The position numbers and the translations under genes were made by a program. From Spirochaetales bacterium (lineage in GTDB: Bacteria; Spirochaetota; Spirochaetia; ARS1246), in contig JAFGHN010000257.1 of NCBI GenBank assembly GCA_016930115.1, positions 1 to 6,672 on the forward strand: a DNA stretch of 6,672 nucleotides, in the 5' to 3' direction. The notes under the pieces were generated by a model that saw nothing but the letters and a program-made list of their open reading frames with translations, was not told the DNA's origin and searched no databases. Each line of letters starts with the position of its first letter. Within the stretch, counting starts at the first letter, position 1. Shown piece by piece: positions 1-4,135 of the stretch.

Positions 1-1
1 C

Positions 2-217
2 CTTGCGGGGATAGCGATGCTTATCCTCTCCAACGTCTTCTGGGGGTTTGATTCGCCGATTTTCATTCTTCTGAAAAACGGCTATATGACCTTCAAGCTG
101 GTGGGACATCAGGTACTGCTTCATTTCGGCGTTGTTGCGGCGTTAACGGTCCTCGCCGCCCTCTTGCCGGCACGCAGAGCCGCAAACATGCACCCCGTTG
201 AGGCGCTCAGGTCGTAG
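2..217 (+). CDS. ABC transporter permease, FtsX/MacB/LolC-type, C-terminal fragment
   Basis: This is the last 71 codons of a gene that starts before the window. The visible protein has a hydrophobic segment (AGIAMLILSNVFW), a short polar stretch, then a final transmembrane helix (LLHFGVVAALTVLAALLPA). It ends in the cytoplasmic tail PARRAANMHPVEALRS. That tail, with the pattern PAxRAAxxxPxEALR, is the hallmark ending of FtsX-domain permeases of the MacB and LolC/LolE group, which act as mechanotransmitters in the inner membrane with a LolD-like ATPase. The gene following it encodes a LolA-like periplasmic protein, which favours a lipoprotein or lipid-export role over a drug-efflux or cell-division role, but this is inferred from context. 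The ATPase and the large periplasmic domain are not visible. The subfamily (LolC, LolE or MacB-like) cannot be decided from this tail. Confidence 0.88.
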   Translation, partial: LAGIAMLILSNVFWGFDSPIFILLKNGYMTFKLVGHQVLLHFGVVAALTVLAALLPARRAANMHPVEALRS

Positions 218-225
218 AAGAGAGG
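217..225 (+). promoter_or_regulatory. Ribosome binding site deciding the start of the LolA-like gene
   Basis: The purine run GAAGAGAGG begins at the last base of the permease stop codon and ends 5 nt before the ATG at 231. This supports ATG 231 over the in-frame TTG at 198, which would lie inside the permease gene and put a charged RRSGRRRE stretch ahead of the signal peptide. Confidence 0.75.
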
Positions 226-230
226 TGTAT

Positions 231-989
231 ATGAAAACAAGAAACTTCGCGGCGGCGTTCCTGCTTGGCCTTTTCTCGGTGCTGACGGCCCACGCGAGTG
301 ATACCCCGGACTTTGAAAAAATACTGAAGGAAATCGATGATTTAGGCAATTTTGCAGGGAGAGATTTCTCCTGTGTCTATACGATCGTGTCAGAGAAGCC
401 GGGAGAGGAAAAAAGCGTGACTCAGGCCAAGATATTCCGGAGAGACGATACCGACCAGTTTGTGTTGCTGATTCTCCAGCCTCAAGTGCAACGTGGTCAA
501 GGTTATCTGAAGGCGGATGAGAACGTGTGGTTCTATGACCCGGAGAGCAGAAAGTTCGAAAAATCGACACTGCGGGATAATGTACAGGACTCGGACGCGC
601 AGAACAGCGATTTCAACAGGAGCTCCCTTGCCGATGATTACGAAGTCAGCGCATGGGAGCCGGGTACCCTCGGTAAGTTCCCCGTCTATATCCTCGATCT
701 GAAAGCAAAACACGACGATGTGTCCTATGACCGGATAAGGATCTGGGTGCGGCAGGATATCTCGATAGTCCTCAAAGAAGAGAACTACAGCGTGAGTAAC
801 CGGCTCATGCGGACCGCGCTCTACCCCAAGTACACCGTTGTGGACGACAGATATCTTCCTTCCAGCGCCCTTATCGTCGACGAACTGAACCAAGGGGAGC
901 GGACGCAATTCAGCATCAAAGACGTCAGAACGGATACGATACCGGATTACGTGTTCACAAAAGCGTATCTCGAGCAGGTCAATAATTGA
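231..989 (+). CDS. Periplasmic LolA-like outer-membrane lipoprotein-sorting protein
   Basis: This is a 252-residue protein with a clear signal peptide: MKTR, hydrophobic residues 6-19, and an AHA site with likely cleavage after A22. It resembles the LolA-like family annotated as outer membrane lipoprotein-sorting protein (COG2834 type). The recognisable core is residues 77-130: FVLLILQPQVQRGQGYLK, then ENVWFYDPESRKFEKS, then a Q/D/S-rich segment ending NSDF. This matches the family pattern LLxFxxPxxxKGxxFLxxxxxxWxYxPxxxxxxxI...SDF. LolA-fold proteins are half-barrels that carry acylated or otherwise hydrophobic cargo through the periplasm. The length (about 230 residues mature) is normal for this branch and longer than classical LolA. 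It follows the permease by 13 bp and overlaps the barrel gene, which fits a carrier between the two membranes. It is not clearly the housekeeping LolA, so no symbol is given. One cysteine (C48) is present in the mature chain. Confidence 0.85.
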   Translation: MKTRNFAAAFLLGLFSVLTAHASDTPDFEKILKEIDDLGNFAGRDFSCVYTIVSEKPGEEKSVTQAKIFRRDDTDQFVLLILQPQVQRGQGYLKADENVWFYDPESRKFEKSTLRDNVQDSDAQNSDFNRSSLADDYEVSAWEPGTLGKFPVYILDLKAKHDDVSYDRIRIWVRQDISIVLKEENYSVSNRLMRTALYPKYTVVDDRYLPSSALIVDELNQGERTQFSIKDVRTDTIPDYVFTKAYLEQVNN

Positions 990-2716
990 GCCGGATCGGG
1001 TGTTATCCAAGAATACCTTTTGTCATTCTCCTGGTTTTCGCGGCGGCTTTTCTTCCCGCCCAGGATGAAGGTGCGCCTGAGTCTCCCGATGCAAGCGCCG
1101 GCGACTTCTTTGCCGACCCTTTCGCGGTGAGCGGGGAAGAGGAAAACGCAACGGACAATCCGGATGACTTTGATTCGTTGTTCGAAGGTGAAATGCTGGA
1201 CTTTGCAGAACAGACCGGCGACGGTGTTTCACCTGAAGAGGAGTTGCTTTCCGCAGAAGGGCCGGCGGTCACCTGGGGAGGAAAAATCTCAGGATCGTTG
1301 GGGGCTGAGCTCACCTGGGGCAGCCTGTGGACTGATGAGCTTGATCCTTGGGACCCGGACAGCCAAACGCTCACCCCGTCAGTAACGAGTGATCTCTTTT
1401 TTGACGCCCGTCCCGATCCCGATTTCAGAGCGTTCGGCAAACTCAAGATCAGCACCGACACCGGTGCGGGCGGGCTTGCAGAAACCGTGAACACCGCCGC
1501 ATTGACCGCCGATCTTCCGGAAGGCTGGACCAGAGAAGAGACCCCCGAGGGAGACACGATTATCCGGGATGCCGACGGCGAGGAAGTCTTCACCGTGACC
1601 GCGGAAGACGAGGAAGATGAAGAGCCGCAAACCGGCACGCCGCCGGGTATTTCAATAGACGTGGTGGAGTTGTTCTCCGATTTCAACTTTGACAAGCGGT
1701 TTTTCTTCCGGTTCGGCAAACACACTATCAAGTGGGGAGTAGGCTATTTCTGGAGTCCGGCGGATGTTCTCAACCTGACGGCTATCGACGTGGAAGACCC
1801 GACGGCGGAAAGGGAAGGTCCCGTCTCGTTGAAAGCCCACTACCCCTCTGGTCTGAACAACCTGTATCTCTACCTGATCGCAAACGCCGAGGCGAAACCT
1901 CTCGAAGTTGCCGTTGCGCCCAAGTTCGAGTTTGTGATCGGCACCACCGAAATATCCCTTGCGGCGTATTATCAGCAGGCATTGGCGCCGAGAGGCGTTG
2001 TTACCCTGAGCTCTTCCATCGGCGAAGTCGACATTTTTGGCGAAGGAGTGGTCACGCTGGGTTCGGACCGGGTATTTGTCAGAGAATCGAGAAGGCTTGT
2101 TTCAAGTTTCGAAGATCCGCCGGAAGAGCTCGAGGTGGTGCTGGATACTTATGTTGTGGACTCGATCCCTTTCCTCTCGGCCACCGCGGGAACGAGGTAT
2201 GTAAAGGAACTGGAACAAGCGGAACTGAAACGCGCCCCCGGTAGCCTCGCCGTCGTTGGACAGTACTACTACAACGGCGAGGGCTATCCCGACTCCCGTC
2301 TTCTGAAGCCGGCGGCATTTCTCCAGCAGAACCCGGAGTACAACGGTCTCGCCTTGCCGGAGGAGGCGCAGCCCGAGGAGTATGAAAGCCCGCCGGACCT
2401 CTCGTTCGGCGATCTTTCTTCATGGGGACGCCATTACGCCGCCCTTACGGCCGCCTGGAACAACATATTCGAATCCGATGTATCAATCTCACTTTTCAAC
2501 CTGACAAACCTGAACGATCTATCCGGCATCATCTCTCCTTCGGTCTCTTTCACATTCATCGATGTATTTACCGTGAGCGCCGGGCTCCGGATAACCTACG
2601 GCAGTAAGAACGACGAGTACACCAATCCCGCGTCACTTTTCGGCTTGGCGGGAGACAGCGATGGCGCCACCGCTGCGTTTACGCTCAGCGTTTCAATGGG
2701 CAGAGGGAGTTTCTGA
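986..2716 (+). CDS. Putative outer-membrane beta-barrel protein with acidic N-terminal extension
   Basis: This is a 576-residue protein. The chosen start is TTG, overlapping the upstream TGA as TTGA. It gives a good signal peptide (R9, hydrophobic 10-23, cleavage likely after A25 in LPA-Q) and no ATG precedes that segment. The mature N-terminus (residues 26-99) is strongly acidic with no Lys, Arg or His. From about residue 95 the chain has alternating polar/hydrophobic strands with many aromatics and Gly. Residues 242-261 (RFGKHTIKWGVGYFWSPADV) resemble the core of barrel proteins near DUF1302 and alginate-export porins, which carry similar RxGxQxxxWGxxxFxxPxDx motifs. The last strand, AAFTLSVSMGRGSF, ends in a C-terminal Phe as expected for BAM-inserted barrels. 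An acidic insert (residues 206-213, AEDEEDEE) probably lies in a loop. In other bacteria such barrels occur beside LolA-like proteins and MMPL exporters; here an ABC permease takes the exporter's place. Whether it is a channel, receptor or lipid acceptor is unknown. Confidence 0.72.
   Translation: MSRIGCYPRIPFVILLVFAAAFLPAQDEGAPESPDASAGDFFADPFAVSGEEENATDNPDDFDSLFEGEMLDFAEQTGDGVSPEEELLSAEGPAVTWGGKISGSLGAELTWGSLWTDELDPWDPDSQTLTPSVTSDLFFDARPDPDFRAFGKLKISTDTGAGGLAETVNTAALTADLPEGWTREETPEGDTIIRDADGEEVFTVTAEDEEDEEPQTGTPPGISIDVVELFSDFNFDKRFFFRFGKHTIKWGVGYFWSPADVLNLTAIDVEDPTAEREGPVSLKAHYPSGLNNLYLYLIANAEAKPLEVAVAPKFEFVIGTTEISLAAYYQQALAPRGVVTLSSSIGEVDIFGEGVVTLGSDRVFVRESRRLVSSFEDPPEELEVVLDTYVVDSIPFLSATAGTRYVKELEQAELKRAPGSLAVVGQYYYNGEGYPDSRLLKPAAFLQQNPEYNGLALPEEAQPEEYESPPDLSFGDLSSWGRHYAALTAAWNNIFESDVSISLFNLTNLNDLSGIISPSVSFTFIDVFTVSAGLRITYGSKNDEYTNPASLFGLAGDSDGATAAFTLSVSMGRGSF
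1061..1282 (+). other. Acidic, basic-residue-free linker of the barrel protein with two FxxxF motifs
   Basis: Residues 26-99 of the barrel protein contain 22 Asp/Glu and no Lys, Arg or His. Two aromatic patches sit in this background: DFFADPF (residues 40-46) and DFDSLF (61-66), followed by MLDF (70-73). The segment is directly downstream of the signal peptide and so should face the periplasm. It looks intrinsically disordered with short linear motifs, possibly for docking a periplasmic partner. That function is inferred. Confidence 0.55.
2702..2709 (+). promoter_or_regulatory. Ribosome binding site of the lipoprotein gene, inside the barrel gene
   Basis: AGAGGGAG lies 6 nt before ATG 2716, within the last codons of the barrel gene. 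The stop and start overlap as TGATG, so this site can serve reinitiating or coupled ribosomes. Confidence 0.7.
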
Positions 2717-4134
2717 TGGGCAGAGTATCAATCAGCGCGAAAACGAGTGTGATCGTATCCGTTTTTCTGCTCACCGTCTCGTGTATCGCTCTCGTCGGCC
2801 CTGCATCCGCGCCGGAGAACGTCAAAGCCACACAAGGCACGAAAGAAGACAGGGTCATCTTGACCTGGGATGAGGTCAAGCGCGCAGGCGTCTACGCCGT
2901 GTACCGATCATCAAGTGAGAACGGCGATTACGAATATCTTGCATCAACCGACGGCACTTCGTACGTCGACGTGGCGGTGGCGGCACTCGTCCGTTACTGG
3001 TATATCGTCGCCGCCGCCGATTACCTGGGGAGAGCGGAGAGCGAGAAACCCGCCGCGCCGGTAGAGGGCTGGTGTATTCACACTTTTTCCTGGCAGAGTA
3101 GCACGTTGACCTTCGACGGCAGTCAGTTCGATATTGTCGCGAACCCCGCCGCCATTGGTGAAGCTTTCGCCGTCTGGTGCGGTGCCACACAATCGGCTGT
3201 AAACGCAGAGGTCTATCGCGAGGGCGAATGGCGGGCTCTTTCGGATCCCTTCGGTATCACGACGGGTGACGTCGCCGGCAGCGTCTCAATAGCGACGGCC
3301 GGCGGCGTGCCGTACATCGCGTACCGCGACGAAGCTTCCGGTGGGGAGCTGGCGGCCGTGTATCTTGATGAGAGCGGAGAAGAACCCGAATGGAAAACGC
3401 TCGGATCCGCGGGGCCGGGAATAAGTCCAATAAGAGGGCTCGAAAGCGCTTTTGCCGGTTCAGACTTCTATGTCGCCGGGCTTTATGACACCGTCGCGGA
3501 AGGCGAGCCGGCGCCAGTGGTGGTGTTTCTCTTTTCGAACGATACCGGCTGGCAAAACGTCTCCCCCGACGCCCCGGCCGTATCAGCGTCAAGCCTCGCC
3601 CTTACCGGCGGCGACGCCGATCCCTTCTTGGCATACTACGATGAAACCGCCACCGCCGTTGTCGTTTTGCAGCACGACGGCGGGTGGACGGATACCGGCT
3701 TCTTCCTGGACTACGGCGCCGCCAACGTTCCCGATGGTTACCTTGATCTCTGTTTCGACGAAACGACCGGTGAATTGGTTCTCGCTTTTTATGACTCAAC
3801 GGCGGGAGCCCTCAAAGTATGGGCCTACGACACCAGTGCGGGCGAATGGTCCGGCGTTGTCGACCCTCCCGTAACCGCCCACCCTGACGCCGGCACCGTC
3901 GGCATCAGCTCGGATCAGGGCGTCCGCTATCTCTATTACAAGGATTCTGTTTCCAACCGCGGCACGGTGACCCGATTTCAGGACTCGAGCTGGGAAACGC
4001 TACCGCTCTCCGACGAGACCGAAGGAATAACCGGCCAGTTAAACCTGGCGGAACTGGCGATTGACGCGCGGCAGTACATCGTCTTCGCGTTCGCCCGTGA
4101 GGCAAACTCCATCAATGCCGATGTGTACAGGTAG
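2716..4134 (+). CDS. Probable lipoprotein with fibronectin III domain and seven propeller-like repeats
   Basis: This is a 472-residue exported protein of no family recognised over its full length. A basic start (R3, K9) precedes a hydrophobic stretch ending in LLTVSC, with C23 as the likely lipidated residue. Thr at -3 breaks the strict enterobacterial lipobox but fits the looser spirochaetal one. The alternative signal peptidase I site (ASA-P at 30-33) is unlikely because Pro would be at +1. Residues about 31-116 form one fibronectin type III domain (SAPENVKATQ, RVILTWDEV, YAVYRSSS, YEYLASTDGTSYVD, YWYIVAAADYLG). From about residue 120 to the end there are seven repeats of about 50 residues built around a strand such as PYIAYRD or PFLAYYD, usually followed by a strand and a Trp turn. 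The start codon overlaps the barrel stop by one base, so it probably belongs to the same envelope system, perhaps as an outer-membrane-anchored accessory or binding subunit. No catalytic motif was seen. Confidence 0.72.
   Translation: MGRVSISAKTSVIVSVFLLTVSCIALVGPASAPENVKATQGTKEDRVILTWDEVKRAGVYAVYRSSSENGDYEYLASTDGTSYVDVAVAALVRYWYIVAAADYLGRAESEKPAAPVEGWCIHTFSWQSSTLTFDGSQFDIVANPAAIGEAFAVWCGATQSAVNAEVYREGEWRALSDPFGITTGDVAGSVSIATAGGVPYIAYRDEASGGELAAVYLDESGEEPEWKTLGSAGPGISPIRGLESAFAGSDFYVAGLYDTVAEGEPAPVVVFLFSNDTGWQNVSPDAPAVSASSLALTGGDADPFLAYYDETATAVVVLQHDGGWTDTGFFLDYGAANVPDGYLDLCFDETTGELVLAFYDSTAGALKVWAYDTSAGEWSGVVDPPVTAHPDAGTVGISSDQGVRYLYYKDSVSNRGTVTRFQDSSWETLPLSDETEGITGQLNLAELAIDARQYIVFAFAREANSINADVYR
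2806..3063 (+). other. Fibronectin type III domain in the lipoprotein
   Basis: Residues 31-116 of the lipoprotein show the classic type III layout: a Pro-rich entry strand (SAPENVKAT), the conserved Trp strand (VILTWDEV, W51), a Tyr pair in the C strand (VYAVYRS), the turn and strand TSYVDVAV, and the F strand YWYIVAAAD. A single copy is present, placed as a spacer between the lipid anchor and the repeat domain. Confidence 0.75.
3103..4131 (+). repeat. Seven degenerate ~50-residue repeats, probable seven-bladed beta-propeller
   Basis: The recurring core strand appears as AFAVWCG (residue 150), PYIAYRD (199), FYVAGLYD (251), PFLAYYD (303), LVLAFYD (354), VRYLYYKD (403) and YIVFAFAR (454). The intervals are 49-52 residues, remarkably even. 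Most copies are followed by a hydrophobic strand and a Trp (W172, W226, W279, W324, W378, W426). The seventh copy ends at the stop codon after SINADVYR and lacks the final Trp strand. The segment just before repeat 1 (WCIHTFSW, 119-126) could supply the closing strand. The pattern is visible by eye in the protein; the fold is inferred. Confidence 0.6.
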
Positions 4135-4135
4135 A

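Noticed and set aside
198..230. Upstream TTG start adding 11 residues to the LolA-like protein
   Set aside because: It overlaps the permease coding region, puts several Arg and Glu ahead of the signal peptide, and has a weaker ribosome binding site than ATG 231.
390..1010. 206-codon open frame on the minus strand
   Set aside because: It lies entirely opposite the LolA-like gene, has no family resemblance and no ribosome binding context; the plus-strand protein has a signal peptide and family motifs.
1003..1731. 242-codon Ser-rich open frame on the minus strand of the barrel gene
   Set aside because: The Ser runs are the reverse complement of the acidic GAC/GAA/GAT codons of the barrel protein, so it is a shadow.
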